A stretch of DNA of 55,786 nt from Bradyrhizobium sp. Ghvi (GCF_900115265.1 NZ_FOVU01000021.1:1-55786), one strand, 5' to 3'. Counted from the stretch's first letter, positions 37,485-46,872 are shown. Made by a program: numbers and translations. The notes: generated by a model from the letters alone, not told the origin.

Positions 37485-38414
37485 TCAAAGTACTTTTTCG
37501 AGTTCGGGCAGGATGGCGAAGAGGTCGCCAACAACGCCGTAGTCGGCGACTTGGAAGATTGGGGCCTCTTCGTCCTTATTTATCGCCACGATGATCTTCG
37601 AATCCTTCATGCCGGCTAAGTGTTGGATAGCGCCCGAGATGCCTACCGCGATGTAGAGGTCCGGCGCAACCACCTTGCCGGTCTGACCTACCTGCCAGTC
37701 GTTCGGCGCGTAGCCAGCATCAACGGCGGCGCGAGAAGCACCGACGGCCGCCCCCAGTTTGTCTGCGATGGGCAGGATGACGTCTTCGAACTTCTCGGCC
37801 GACCCCAACGCACGCCCCCCGGAGATGATGATCTTGGCCGAGGTCAGCTCGGGACGCTCGCTCTCGGACAGCCTGTTTTCCACGAAGGAGGAGATGCCGG
37901 GGTTGGTCGCAGGCCGGATCGTCTCGATCGAGGCCGAACCGCCTTCAGGCGCAGATGCAAAGGAAGCGGTGCGCACCGTGATAACCTTCTTGGCGTCGGT
38001 CGACTGCACGGTTTGGATGACATTGCCCGCGCAGATCGGGCGTTTGAAGGTATCGGACGAAACCACTTCGATGATCTCGGAAACCTGCGCGACATCGAGC
38101 AGCGCCGCTACACGCGGGGCAACGTTCTTGCCTGTCGAGGTAGCAGGGGCGACGATGACATCGTAGCAGCCGGCAAGCGACACGATTAGTGCTGCTGTCG
38201 GTTCGGGTAGACGCTCGGTGAGTTCATCGGCCTCGGCCAATAGAACCTTTCGTACACCCTTGAGCTTGGAGGCGGCGTCAGCAGCTGCCTTGGCGTCCTT
38301 GCCAGAGATCAGCACGTCGACATCCGACCCGATCTGCAGGGACGCCGTCAGAGCCTTGGCCGTCTGCTCAGATAGAGAGGTATTGTCGTGTTCGCCGATT
38401 AACAAGATAGTCAT
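37485..38414 (-). CDS. etfA: Electron transfer flavoprotein alpha subunit
   Basis: 309-residue alpha subunit of ETF, which accepts electrons from acyl-CoA and dimethylglycine/sarcosine-type dehydrogenases and passes them to ETF:quinone oxidoreductase. The C-terminal FAD domain has SGGRALGSAEKFEDVILPIA, GAAVGASRAAVDAGYAPNDW, QVGQTGKVVAPDLYIAVGIS and GAIQHLAGMKDSKIIVAINK, all diagnostic. It follows etfB by 23 bases. It probably serves the two acyl-CoA dehydrogenases upstream and possibly the dimethylglycine/sarcosine dehydrogenase at 14674-17181. Confidence 0.96.
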   Translation of the reverse strand: MTILLIGEHDNTSLSEQTAKALTASLQIGSDVDVLISGKDAKAAADAASKLKGVRKVLLAEADELTERLPEPTAALIVSLAGCYDVIVAPATSTGKNVAPRVAALLDVAQVSEIIEVVSSDTFKRPICAGNVIQTVQSTDAKKVITVRTASFASAPEGGSASIETIRPATNPGISSFVENRLSESERPELTSAKIIISGGRALGSAEKFEDVILPIADKLGAAVGASRAAVDAGYAPNDWQVGQTGKVVAPDLYIAVGISGAIQHLAGMKDSKIIVAINKDEEAPIFQVADYGVVGDLFAILPELEKVL

Positions 38415-38437
38415 GAGGCTGTCTCCACTAGTGCGCC

Positions 38438-39187
38438 TTAGAGCACGCCGGCTTCGTTCTTGAGCTTGTCCACCAGCTCGGCGACGGACCCAACCTTGAC
38501 TCCCGTCTTGCGGCTACTCGGTTCCTCGGTCTTGATGACCTTGAGCTTGGCCTTTACGTCGGCGCCGAAATCGGCCGGGACCTTCTCGTCCAGAGGCTTC
38601 TTCTTGGCTTTCATGATGTTGGGCAAAGAGGCATAGCGCGGCTGGTTCAAACGCAGGTCCACGGTGATAATTGCCGGCAGCTTCAAATCGACCGTCTGCA
38701 GACCGCCATCCACCTCACGCGTTACCCGGGCACGATCGGCGGCAACCTCAACCTTTGAGGCGAAGGTGCCCTGCGCCCAGCCGAGCAATCCGGCTAGCAT
38801 CTGGCCGGTTTGATTGCTGTCGTCATCGATCGCTTGCTTGCCAAGTATGACCAGGCGGGGTCGTTCAACCTCGACGACGCCCTTGAGCACCTTGGCTACA
38901 CCGAGCGGCTCGACCAGTTCGTCCACTTTAACGAGGATGGCCCGATCTGCACCCATGGCAAGTGCTGTACGCAGCGTCTCAGCCGCCTGCGCCGGGCCGA
39001 TCGAAACGACGACTATTTCCTCCGCCTTGCCCGCTTCCTTCAGCCGAATAGCTTCTTCCACCGCGATTTCGTCGAAAGGATTTATCGCCATCTTTACGTT
39101 GGCGAGTTCCACGCCAGAGCCGTCTGCCTTCACCCGGGCCTTTACATTTGCGTCGATAACCCGCTTCACGGGCACAAGCAGCTTCAT
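38438..39187 (-). CDS. etfB: Electron transfer flavoprotein beta subunit
   Basis: 249-residue beta subunit of ETF, binding AMP. It begins MKLLVPVKRVIDANVKARVK; MAINPFDEIAVEEAIRLKEA and ILGKQAIDDDSNQTGQMLAG are ETF-beta signatures. LPAIITVDLRLNQPRYASLP and IMKAKKKPLDE form the recognition-loop region. It pairs with etfA downstream. The acyl-CoA dehydrogenase genes lie about 150 bases upstream in the same direction. Confidence 0.96.
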   Translation of the reverse strand: MKLLVPVKRVIDANVKARVKADGSGVELANVKMAINPFDEIAVEEAIRLKEAGKAEEIVVVSIGPAQAAETLRTALAMGADRAILVKVDELVEPLGVAKVLKGVVEVERPRLVILGKQAIDDDSNQTGQMLAGLLGWAQGTFASKVEVAADRARVTREVDGGLQTVDLKLPAIITVDLRLNQPRYASLPNIMKAKKKPLDEKVPADFGADVKAKLKVIKTEEPSSRKTGVKVGSVAELVDKLKNEAGVL

Positions 39188-39335
39188 TTCATCCTCTAAG
39201 CTATTTCAGCATCGAATGCGTCCGCTTTCCGTCGCGGCGTCATCGCGTCTACGGAAAGACCGCTGACCACGACAATCGCGATCATGCGCGACCTTCCAGC
39301 TTGATCAGTTCACCCGCACCAAATTCCTTTGGATC

Positions 39336-40496
39336 TTATTCCATTCGCTGATCGCCACTCAGCCCTCCAAGGGCGGCAAGCCGTCTCAGGTGATGCTCGG
39401 CATCCCCGAACAGCGTGTCGAGCATGGTCACATGCTTGAAATAGTGACCGACGCTGTGCTCCATAGTCATTCCAATGCCGCCATGGAGCTGAATTGACTG
39501 TTGCCCGATCGCTTTAGCCGACCGGCCAATTTGGACCTTTGCCGCCGAGACCGCGCGCTCGCGCTCGGATGCGTCGCTTTCGACCGCCATGATCGCGGCG
39601 TAAATGGCCATCGAGCGCGACTGCTCCAAATCGACAAACATGTCGACCGCCCGGTGCTGCAGCACCTGAAATGAGCCAATCTTCTTACCGAATTGCTCGC
39701 GCGTCTTGAGATAGTCGAGAGTGATGGCCTGCATTTGGGTAAACGAGCCGACTGCTTCGGCGCAGAGCGCCGCGACAGCCTCGTCCGCCACCCGCGAAAT
39801 GACCGGAAACGCGCCTGCAGGATCGCCAATGACATTGGCTGTCTCAACGCGCACCCTCTCAAGAGTAATGTCGGCCGCACGCAAACCATCCTGGGTCGGA
39901 TAACCGCGCCGTGTAAGGCCCGGCGCATCGGCGTCGACCAAGAAGAGTCCGACCCCATCATTCTCTCGCGTGTCTCCGGCCGTTCGCGCCGATACAATAA
40001 TCTTGTCGGCCGCATCGCCGTGGAGAACGAGGTCCTTGCTGCCGTTCAGAATCCATCCGTCCCCGTCCCGCTTCGCCCGCGTCTCAACGTCGACGAGATC
40101 GTAGCGCGACTGCGGCTCCGCATAAGCAAAGGCTAATTTTGTCCGGCCTTCCGCGATCAAGGGGATCAACTCGGCCTTTTGCGCCTCGCTTGCACCAAGC
40201 CGAAGCAGGCCGCCAGCGAGAACCACGGTCGCAAAGTAGGGCTCCAGGATCAGCGCCTTGCCAAAGGCCTCCATGACGATCATCGTCTCGACGGCGCCGC
40301 CGCCGAAGCCGCCATGCTCCTCGGCAAATGGTAACGCCAAGAGTCCGAGTTCAGCATAGCGCGCCCACATCGCTTCACTGAAGCCGCGCTTCTCCGTCTG
40401 GTATTTGCGGCGGTCACCGAAGCTATAACTGTCAAGCATCAGTCGCTCGACGCTATCCTTCAAGAGCCGCTGCTCTTCTGATAGATCAAAGTTCAC
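39336..40496 (-). CDS. Acyl-CoA dehydrogenase (PimD-like subunit)
   Basis: FAD-dependent dehydrogenase of 386 residues, of the type called the small subunit of pimeloyl-CoA dehydrogenase in Rhodopseudomonas and Bradyrhizobium. It starts NFDLSEEQRLLKDSVERLML. LALPFAEEHGGFGGGAVETM and the C-terminal REQFGKKIGSFQVLQHRAVD and QLHGGIGMTMEHSVGHYFKH are standard acyl-CoA dehydrogenase segments. The start is the GTG at 40494-40496, with AGGAG ten bases upstream; the open frame runs further upstream but overlaps the preceding gene. Probable partner of 40546-41742. In this context a gamma-butyrobetainyl-CoA or other short-chain substrate is possible but unproven. Confidence 0.88.
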   Translation of the reverse strand: MNFDLSEEQRLLKDSVERLMLDSYSFGDRRKYQTEKRGFSEAMWARYAELGLLALPFAEEHGGFGGGAVETMIVMEAFGKALILEPYFATVVLAGGLLRLGASEAQKAELIPLIAEGRTKLAFAYAEPQSRYDLVDVETRAKRDGDGWILNGSKDLVLHGDAADKIIVSARTAGDTRENDGVGLFLVDADAPGLTRRGYPTQDGLRAADITLERVRVETANVIGDPAGAFPVISRVADEAVAALCAEAVGSFTQMQAITLDYLKTREQFGKKIGSFQVLQHRAVDMFVDLEQSRSMAIYAAIMAVESDASERERAVSAAKVQIGRSAKAIGQQSIQLHGGIGMTMEHSVGHYFKHVTMLDTLFGDAEHHLRRLAALGGLSGDQRME

Positions 40497-40545
40497 TGCC
40501 GAATTTCTCCTGAACCGGGACGCGGTGCCAGCGACCCTTGAGGCA

Positions 40546-41742
40546 TCAGAGGCCGAGGATCGCCTTAGCGATGATGTTCTTTTGAATTTCGCTGGAGCCC
40601 GAATAGATCGAGGCCGCGCGGCTGTAGAAGTAAGTGGGGGCACTCCGCGCTGCGCCATAGGCGCCGACCGGCGGCTCGTTGCGGCCCTCACGCTCTTCTT
40701 GCGAGAGATCGCGAAGCGCGTAGGGTCCGGCCGCATCCATGAGAAGTTCCGCCGACGCCTGTTCGACCTCCGAGCCCCTCAACTTTAGGATGGAGCTTGC
40801 GGGATCCTGCGTACCTTTCTGTTGCTTCGATGCGCTCGCAACCACGCGAAGCTGAGTTATCTCGAGCGCCTTCAGCTGAACTTCGACCGCGGCGACCTTT
40901 TCCCGAAAAGCGGTCTGATCGATGAGGCGCGCCCCGCGGACGCAAGCCCGCTCGGCGAGTTCCTTGGCGAGCCGGATGCGCTCCTTAGAAATGCCTACGC
41001 CGGCATCGCCGAAGCGTTCGTTGCCGAGAAGATACTTGGCGTATCCCCACCCCTTGTTCTCCTCACCAACGAGATTCTCAATCGGAACACGAACACTGTC
41101 AAAGAATACTTCGTTTACCACATGATCGCCGTCAATCAACCGGATTGGACGCACGGTAACGCCGGGCGTCTTCAAGTCGATGAGGAGGAAGGATATACCT
41201 TGTTGTTTTTTCACGTCAGGATCGGTCCTGACCAAGCAAAAGATCCAATCGGCGTATTGCGCCCCGCTCGTCCAGATCTTCTGGCCGTCGACAACATAGC
41301 GGTCCCCATTGCGCACGGCCCGCGTCTTCAATGAGGCAAGGTCGGAGCCCGCGCCGGGCTCCGAGAAGCCCTGACACCACCAATCCTCAGCGTTCGCGAT
41401 ACGCGGCAGATAGTATTTTTTCTGCACCTCGCTGCCGAAGGTGTAGATCACCGGGCCAACCAGGGATTCCCCCATGCCGAACGTAAGCTGCGCCGGAAAC
41501 GCACGCACCTCCTCTTCGAAAATGTACTGCTGCACGAGGGTCCACCCCGCGCCTCCATATTCTTTGGGCCAAGTCGGGACGCCCCTCTTGTTGAGGATAC
41601 GTGCCCCAGCGGCAATCTCATCTTTTGCAAGCTTCCGACCTTCGGCCAGCTTGCGCCGGATCTCCGGTAGCACGTTGTCCCGCAGGAACTGACGCACTTC
41701 TTCGCGGAATGCCCGCTCTTCTTTTGTGAACGCGAGATCCAT
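40546..41742 (-). CDS. Acyl-CoA dehydrogenase (PimC-like subunit)
   Basis: FAD-dependent acyl-CoA dehydrogenase of 398 residues, resembling the large subunit of pimeloyl-CoA dehydrogenase. MDLAFTKEERAFREEVRQFL opens the protein; WPKEYGGAGWTLVQQYIFEE, WWCQGFSEPGAGSDLASLKT (substrate/FAD region) and GQKIWTSGAQYADWIFCLVR follow. The C-terminus has IYSGSSEIQKNIIAKAILGL. ATG 41742 has GGGGAG five bases upstream. The next gene's start is 50 bases after its stop. Confidence 0.9.
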   Translation of the reverse strand: MDLAFTKEERAFREEVRQFLRDNVLPEIRRKLAEGRKLAKDEIAAGARILNKRGVPTWPKEYGGAGWTLVQQYIFEEEVRAFPAQLTFGMGESLVGPVIYTFGSEVQKKYYLPRIANAEDWWCQGFSEPGAGSDLASLKTRAVRNGDRYVVDGQKIWTSGAQYADWIFCLVRTDPDVKKQQGISFLLIDLKTPGVTVRPIRLIDGDHVVNEVFFDSVRVPIENLVGEENKGWGYAKYLLGNERFGDAGVGISKERIRLAKELAERACVRGARLIDQTAFREKVAAVEVQLKALEITQLRVVASASKQQKGTQDPASSILKLRGSEVEQASAELLMDAAGPYALRDLSQEEREGRNEPPVGAYGAARSAPTYFYSRAASIYSGSSEIQKNIIAKAILGL

Positions 41743-43022
41743 TAGACTCCCCACTGAGCGAATTCAGCTGTGAACTACCGCTATCCGCGCGCCAATTTGA
41801 CGACGCGGATCCGTTGAGCGGCCTGCGCACAAGGTGTTGAGCTCTTCCGACCCTCGATCCCATCGGGTCCATGGCCGCCTGTTTCAGCGATCACACTCAG
41901 AACTCCTTCGACCCAGGTAACTATAGTCTGCCTCAATTCTTTTTTTGTGCATTGAGGCTTCGGTTCGCGCCTAAATGCAGCGTCTTGGCAGGGTTGGATG
42001 AGTTAATGCGCCATCATGGCTTCGGAGTAAGGGCGTGCGGGCGCTGAACCGGATTTCGGTCCTCGCAAAGGCGACTCAACGGAGTGCTCGCAGACTTCTT
42101 CGCAATCGGAAGGAGCATGACATCCCGCTGTGGCAGCGCGGAACGGTCATCGAGACTGAACCCGCACGATCTTTGCCTCGCTCGCTCGGCGACAGCCCAG
42201 GGAGTATCTGCCGCGGTTAAGAACTGCTCCAGCATTGCCAACTCTACGGTTTGAAGTCGCGCCATGTGCGACGGGGCAGAGGCACTGGCCGGAAAGGCAG
42301 GCAGCTTGCGAATATCGGATAGAATCTGCTCCGCTGGGCAGGTGCAGACGGAATGGTCCGAGGAAGTCCGCGTCAAGAGCCACTGCGCCTATGTTGCGCG
42401 CATCCTGCGGCGGCGAGCGGCGTCCTGGTCGCCATTCGCGGCAATGTCGAGAAAGTGATCCGAGGACGGCGCGAAATTCGCGGCGTCATGTTGGAGCGGC
42501 GCCAGCTTAAGCCACGTGAAGAGGAATTCGTCTCCGGCGAGTTGAGGGCCCGCCCCTGAGATCAGCACGATATCGATGCAACCATCGAAGCTCACCGCTC
42601 CATGATCGGGTGGATCAAGGCGTCTTGATCCGCGATTGAGGCCCGCGCCGAGCAGAGCATTCATGGGTCGCCCTAGTTCTCATGATGCGGGTCTCGCGGG
42701 GACGGTCCGCGGCTGACGTCGCTCCATGGCATGCTGTCCGACGGAACCGCTAATGCCATGTCGAACCACGCGCTTAAACGCGAACACATGTCAAGATTTG
42801 CGATCGATTATCAAGAGAAGCCTGAGCCCGCCAGGCGCCGCCCCAATGAGGAGAGCAGGACCATTGACGAAGGCGATGAGAGAACTCTCCGGCGGACGAT
42901 CATCCCTTGAAATGTGGAATGCAGTACTCGAGACAAACGGGACGGCAGCGCTTCTCATCGGGCGGCGTGTGCTGCCTGGGACGTTACCACGCAACTGGAG
43001 CGCCACCTCGGCAATTTTGCGA
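41743..43022. other. 1.3-kb gap, possible AraC-type relic
   Basis: No intact gene. A minus-strand frame at 42389-42664 contains FDGCIDIVLISGAGPQLAG, which resembles the DGCIDIVW segment in the N-terminal domain of some AraC-family regulators, but the rest does not follow the family and no helix-turn-helix is found. It is best seen as a possible remnant. An inverted repeat lies at 41930-41958. Confidence 0.35.
41930..41958. promoter_or_regulatory. 8-bp inverted repeat upstream of acyl-CoA dehydrogenases
   Basis: GCCTCAAT, 13 bases including a T7 run, then ATTGAGGC. It lies about 190 bp upstream of the acyl-CoA dehydrogenase pair. It could be an operator for a dimeric repressor; no protein partner is known here. 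Confidence 0.35.
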
Positions 43023-43820
43023 TTATCTCCCCTTCCAAACCGGTTCTCGCTTTTCTGCGAAAGCCCGGCGGCCCTCGCGCGTGTCCTCTGAGTCGTAGAG
43101 CGCGTCGACCGTTGCAAGCTGGCGGCGGGCTACCTTGTCTCTCGCTTTCTGGAAGGTCAGCGATTCCGCCACGCGCGCCGTTTCTTTGATCGCTGCGAAG
43201 ACCAGGGGTGGGCCGCTAGCGAGCAGCCTAGCAACCTCCCAGACACGCTCCTCGAGCCGCTCCTTGGACAGCACCTCGTTGACCAGTCCCCAGCGATGCG
43301 CCTCTGCGGCATCCATCCAACGGCCGGTCAGCAGAAGGTCCATTGCAATGTAATAGGGGATACGCTTCGGCAGTTTGATTGTGGCTGCGTCGGCCAGCGT
43401 TCCGGCGCGGATCTCCGGCAGCGCGAAGGAAGAATGATCCGACGCATAGATCAGATCGCATGAGAGCGCCAGCTCGAGGCCTCCCCCGACCGCCATGCCG
43501 TTGACGCAAGCAATCACCGGCTTGTTCAAGTCGGGCAGTTCCTGCAGCCCGCCGAATCCACCGACACCCAAATCTCGGTCGACCACTTCTGCGCCCTCTA
43601 CGTCGCCGCTGGCAGCCACCTTGAGATCCCAGCCGGCGCAGAAGAACTTGTCGCCGGCAGTCTTGAGGATCGCGACGCGCAGGTTCGGATCGTCGCGAAA
43701 CGCTTTAAAGACCTCCCCCATCAGCCGCGACGTCTTCCAGTCAATGGCATTGGCTTTCGGGCGGTCGAGCGTGACCTCAAGGATAGTGCCTTCACGGCGA
43801 GTGGTGATGACGTCAGCCAT
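43023..43820 (-). CDS. Enoyl-CoA hydratase/isomerase family (CaiD-like)
   Basis: Crotonase-fold protein of 265 residues. The ADVITTRREGTILEVTLDRP start and KANAIDWKTSRLMGEVFKAF are typical. The oxyanion-hole segments are FFCAGWDLKVAASGD and VNGMAVGGGLELALSCDLIY. The catalytic acid position lies in FALPEIRAGTLADAA. The overall pattern is close to carnitinyl-CoA dehydratase (CaiD), which hydrates crotonobetainyl-CoA to carnitinyl-CoA. ATG 43820 overlaps the end of the acyl-CoA synthetase gene by 8 bases, so they are coupled. The carnitine assignment is supported by the lcdH operon about 8 kb away. Confidence 0.82.
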   Translation of the reverse strand: MADVITTRREGTILEVTLDRPKANAIDWKTSRLMGEVFKAFRDDPNLRVAILKTAGDKFFCAGWDLKVAASGDVEGAEVVDRDLGVGGFGGLQELPDLNKPVIACVNGMAVGGGLELALSCDLIYASDHSSFALPEIRAGTLADAATIKLPKRIPYYIAMDLLLTGRWMDAAEAHRWGLVNEVLSKERLEERVWEVARLLASGPPLVFAAIKETARVAESLTFQKARDKVARRQLATVDALYDSEDTREGRRAFAEKREPVWKGR

Positions 43821-45897
43821 TCTTCTGTTCTCCAAGTACCAGCAGCGCATCGGCGATCCAAGCGCCTTTGCCTTCTCCACAGACGATCAGTGGATTGATA
43901 TCGAGTTCCTCGATCTCGCCGGCATTCCTCTGAACGAAGTCGGCGATTCTTGCTATGGTATCGATAGCCGCCGCGATATCGGCCTTCGGCCGACCACGGA
44001 AACCTTCGAGCAATGGGTAGAGTTTTAGGCCGCGCAGCGCGGTCCCGATGTCCTCGCGCGTGGCCGGCAGCATTAGGGTGACGCTGTCCCGCAACAGCTC
44101 GACCAGCACACCGCCGCTGCCGAGCGTCATCACCGCGCCGAATATCGGATCGCGGGTGAAGCCGACGATCAGCTCGGCGACCCCGTCGCTCACCATTCGC
44201 TCCGCATAGAGACCAGATCCGAGCGGCAAGAGAGCATGTGCCGCTGTATTGACGGAGCCAGCGTCCGTGAGGTTCAGCCGCACCGCGCCAACTTCCGATT
44301 TATGGCTGACACCCAGCGCCTTCAGCGCAACTGGAAAGCCGAGCGCCATTGATGAACTCACCGCTTCCTCCACATTGCTGGCGCGCTTCCCTCTCGGCAC
44401 CGGAAGGCCTGCCTTGATCAGCTTCTCCTTGGCTTCGGCTTCGTCCAGCGTCAGGCGCTTGGCCTCAGATGACGCCTCTGTAGCCGTGGTGTTGACAGGC
44501 TGCGCCTGCGGCTCGCGCCAAACCTCGCCGATGAACGCCGCCGCCTGAGCTGCCTCCATAGCTTCCGAGATACCGAACAGTGGCGCGATACCGCGGGCGA
44601 TCAGCCCGGCCGCGTAGTCCTCTGGCAAGTTCTCGGGAATCGTGGACACGATCGCGCCGTGCGCCTTGGTCGTCTTCAGCGCCGCTTCAAAGGAACGCAA
44701 GGTCGCCAAACCCCACTCATCAACTTTCAAGCGGTCGCGGCGCGGGAAATCGATCACCAGAATGTTGAGGTCGAAGCCACCCGATACCATGGCCGTGAAG
44801 GTGGCTGTCATCGCCGGCTCGTTGTTCCAGATGAAGGTATGGTAGTCGAGCGGATTGGCGACCGCGACCAGCGGCCCGAGCGTGGATTTGATAAGGGCGC
44901 GGTGGTCGGCCGTTAGCCCCGGGAAGTAAACCGGGCGGCCTTCGGCACTGTCGCCCATGAGGGAAGCCTCGCCACCCGAGCAGCTCATTGAGGAGAGCTT
45001 ATAGCCGGAAAGAGGTCCGGTGATGTGCAGCAGCTTTAGTGCCTCGATGAATGCCGGGACAGAATCGACGCGCGCGATGCCGAGCCGCTTAAGGAAGGCG
45101 CCGGAAGCAGCATCGGAGCCGGCCAGCGATGCGGTGTGCGAGACCGTCGCCTGCCTTGCCTGCTCGGAACGACCAACCTTCATGGCAATTATGGGCTTCT
45201 TTAGCTCACGAGCCTTGGCCGCCAACCTTTCGAAGCCGACTACCGAGTCAAAGGCCTCGATATGCAGGCCAAGTGCGGTGACCCGCTCATCCTCGATCAG
45301 ACCGAGCGCCATTTCGGAAAGACCGGTCTGAGCCTGATTCCCCGCAGTCATCAGAAAAGCGATGGGCAGGCCACGTTTCTGCATCGTTATGTTGATAGCG
45401 ATGCTCGAGGACTGCGTGATGATGGCGACGCCACGGCCTCCCTCGGCCAGCCTGATGCCGCCATGATTGTCGGGCCACAAGAGCGCGCCGTCGGCATAGT
45501 TGATCAGTCCATAGCAGTTCGGACCAATGATCGGCATCTTGCCGGCGGCAGTGACGAGCTCGGCCTGCAGCCGTTCGCCGTCCGGGTCATACGCTCCGGT
45601 TTCGAGAAAACCTGAGGCATAGCAGACGCCCCCCCCGGCACCACGCTCGGCCAGCCCCTTGACCACCTCTATGGTGAGGTGCCGGTTGACGCCGACAAAG
45701 GCCGCATCGGGCGCATCGGGCAGGTCAGCCACTGAACGGTAGGCCTTGCGACCATGAACCTCGTCCTTGGCCGGATGTACCGGCCAGATCTCGCCGGCAA
45801 AGCCCATCTTGATCGATTGCGCGACGACGCGGGCCGCCTGCATGCCACCGAACACAGCGATCGATTTCGGACGCAGGAGACGTTCCAGTCTATGCAT
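43813..45897 (-). CDS. NDP-forming acyl-CoA synthetase (fused alpha-beta)
   Basis: 694-residue single-chain acyl-CoA synthetase of the acetyl-CoA synthetase (ADP-forming)/succinyl-CoA ligase-like family. The N-terminal CoA-binding domain is LLRPKSIAVFGGMQAARVVA, the phospho-His region is SHTASLAGSDAASGAFLKRL, and the C-terminal ATP-grasp domain has VALKALGVSHKSEVGAVRLN and EIEELDINPLIVCGEGKG. It would activate a carboxylic acid such as gamma-butyrobetaine, carnitine or a dicarboxylate to its CoA ester using ATP. Coupling to a CaiD-like hydratase and proximity to acyl-CoA dehydrogenases and ETF suggest a short beta-oxidation-like pathway. Confidence 0.88.
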   Translation of the reverse strand: MHRLERLLRPKSIAVFGGMQAARVVAQSIKMGFAGEIWPVHPAKDEVHGRKAYRSVADLPDAPDAAFVGVNRHLTIEVVKGLAERGAGGGVCYASGFLETGAYDPDGERLQAELVTAAGKMPIIGPNCYGLINYADGALLWPDNHGGIRLAEGGRGVAIITQSSSIAINITMQKRGLPIAFLMTAGNQAQTGLSEMALGLIEDERVTALGLHIEAFDSVVGFERLAAKARELKKPIIAMKVGRSEQARQATVSHTASLAGSDAASGAFLKRLGIARVDSVPAFIEALKLLHITGPLSGYKLSSMSCSGGEASLMGDSAEGRPVYFPGLTADHRALIKSTLGPLVAVANPLDYHTFIWNNEPAMTATFTAMVSGGFDLNILVIDFPRRDRLKVDEWGLATLRSFEAALKTTKAHGAIVSTIPENLPEDYAAGLIARGIAPLFGISEAMEAAQAAAFIGEVWREPQAQPVNTTATEASSEAKRLTLDEAEAKEKLIKAGLPVPRGKRASNVEEAVSSSMALGFPVALKALGVSHKSEVGAVRLNLTDAGSVNTAAHALLPLGSGLYAERMVSDGVAELIVGFTRDPIFGAVMTLGSGGVLVELLRDSVTLMLPATREDIGTALRGLKLYPLLEGFRGRPKADIAAAIDTIARIADFVQRNAGEIEELDINPLIVCGEGKGAWIADALLVLGEQKNG

Positions 45898-45900
45898 TGA

Positions 45901-46326
45901 TCAGATCCCACACAGGCGCACCAGCGCCGAGAAATGGTATTGCGCTGGATTTCCGACGCGCTTTCGCAGATGCGCTCGACGCCCGCGTCGCGCGACACGC
46001 GGCCCCACCGGCACACGTCCATCGATCCCACGCGGCCGCGATTCTAGGTGCGAGCGAGATTCTGCCACAACCAATGTGGAGGCGCCGCCCACCGCCGCAC
46101 TCAGGTTAATGACCCAATTGATGTCAAACTTCCAGGTGCGCCCTGCCACCGCCCGATACAGCGCCGGCCTCTGCGAGCCCTGCGCAGGTTGGAGATCGGG
46201 CACATGGATGGACACCATTGCCGCCCCTACTTCCTCGATTGCGGAGTCCGCAATCTGTTCCGGGCTACGTTCCCTCGAACTCCAAGCCTGTGCCGCCGCA
46301 CAGGTGCCGAACCCCTCGGAAATCAT
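45901..46326 (-). pseudogene. BKACE (DUF849) fragment
   Basis: The translation contains SPEQIADSAIEEVGAAMVSI followed by HVPDLQPAQGSQRPALYRAV and INWVINLSAAVGG. These align with the zinc-binding N-terminal third of BKACE enzymes (AAxVHxHVRDP and INLTxGxGG). The second zinc His of HxHVRDP and its neighbours are altered, the start region is scrambled, and later likeness passes into other frames. It sits directly upstream of the acyl-CoA synthetase and was probably once part of that operon. An intact BKACE is at 32574-33458. Confidence 0.65.
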
Positions 46327-46411
46327 TCCGACCTTTCCTCTCTCCGGAACCTACTTCCGAAGCCGCGCCAAAGCGGCAATAACTTCAAACTAATACCTCG
46401 GTGCAGAATCG

Positions 46412-46452
46412 GGATTTCACTAATATTGTCGGCGGTCGAGCAGAAATTGTGC
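46412..46452 (+). promoter_or_regulatory. 41-bp paired box, copy G
   Basis: GGATTTC-AC-TAAT on the left; right box GCAGAAATTGTGC, one mismatch. It lies 86 bp upstream of the BKACE fragment that heads the acyl-CoA synthetase unit. Confidence 0.7.
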
Positions 46453-46864
46453 GCGCAATAGCAAAGCATGAAGCTTCGCGCTGTCAGCCTAAGGACTGAT
46501 GCAAGGTCGCTATGAGAGGTCTTTCCAAGCTTCAACGGGTTGGTGAAACCATGCTGGTTAATCCCACTTCAAAGGGAGCCGGCAGCCGAGGAGACTACAA
46601 TAATATTGGGAACGACCTTGGCGGCGGCGTCTGCCGCGCGAGCAGCGCCCATAATTTCTCGTCAGCCTTTGAGGATCGAGGAATTATGCGCGTGCGCGGG
46701 ATATGGATGTACAAGGCGAGCAGGGCCAAATGATTGCTCTGCGTTCGCTCCAAGCGCAGCAAGAGAGCAGCAGCCGCGCCAGCGTTTCCTCCTCACTGCG
46801 GCCGGAAAACGTTTGCTCGCACACATTGATATCGTTTCCGATTGCTGGCCCCAGTTCACCTATG

Positions 46865-46872
46865 CATAGTTC
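46865..46872. repeat. IS66 target site duplication, left copy
   Basis: CATAGTTC, identical to 50027-50034. Confidence 0.92.

Larger units (their letters stand above)
46327..46872. other. Gap with paired box copy G, left of IS66
   Basis: About 545 bases. It holds paired box copy G (46412-46452). A minus-strand frame around 46690-46970 continues across the IS boundary and is not recognised as a protein. The last eight bases are the IS66 target duplication. Confidence 0.5.
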
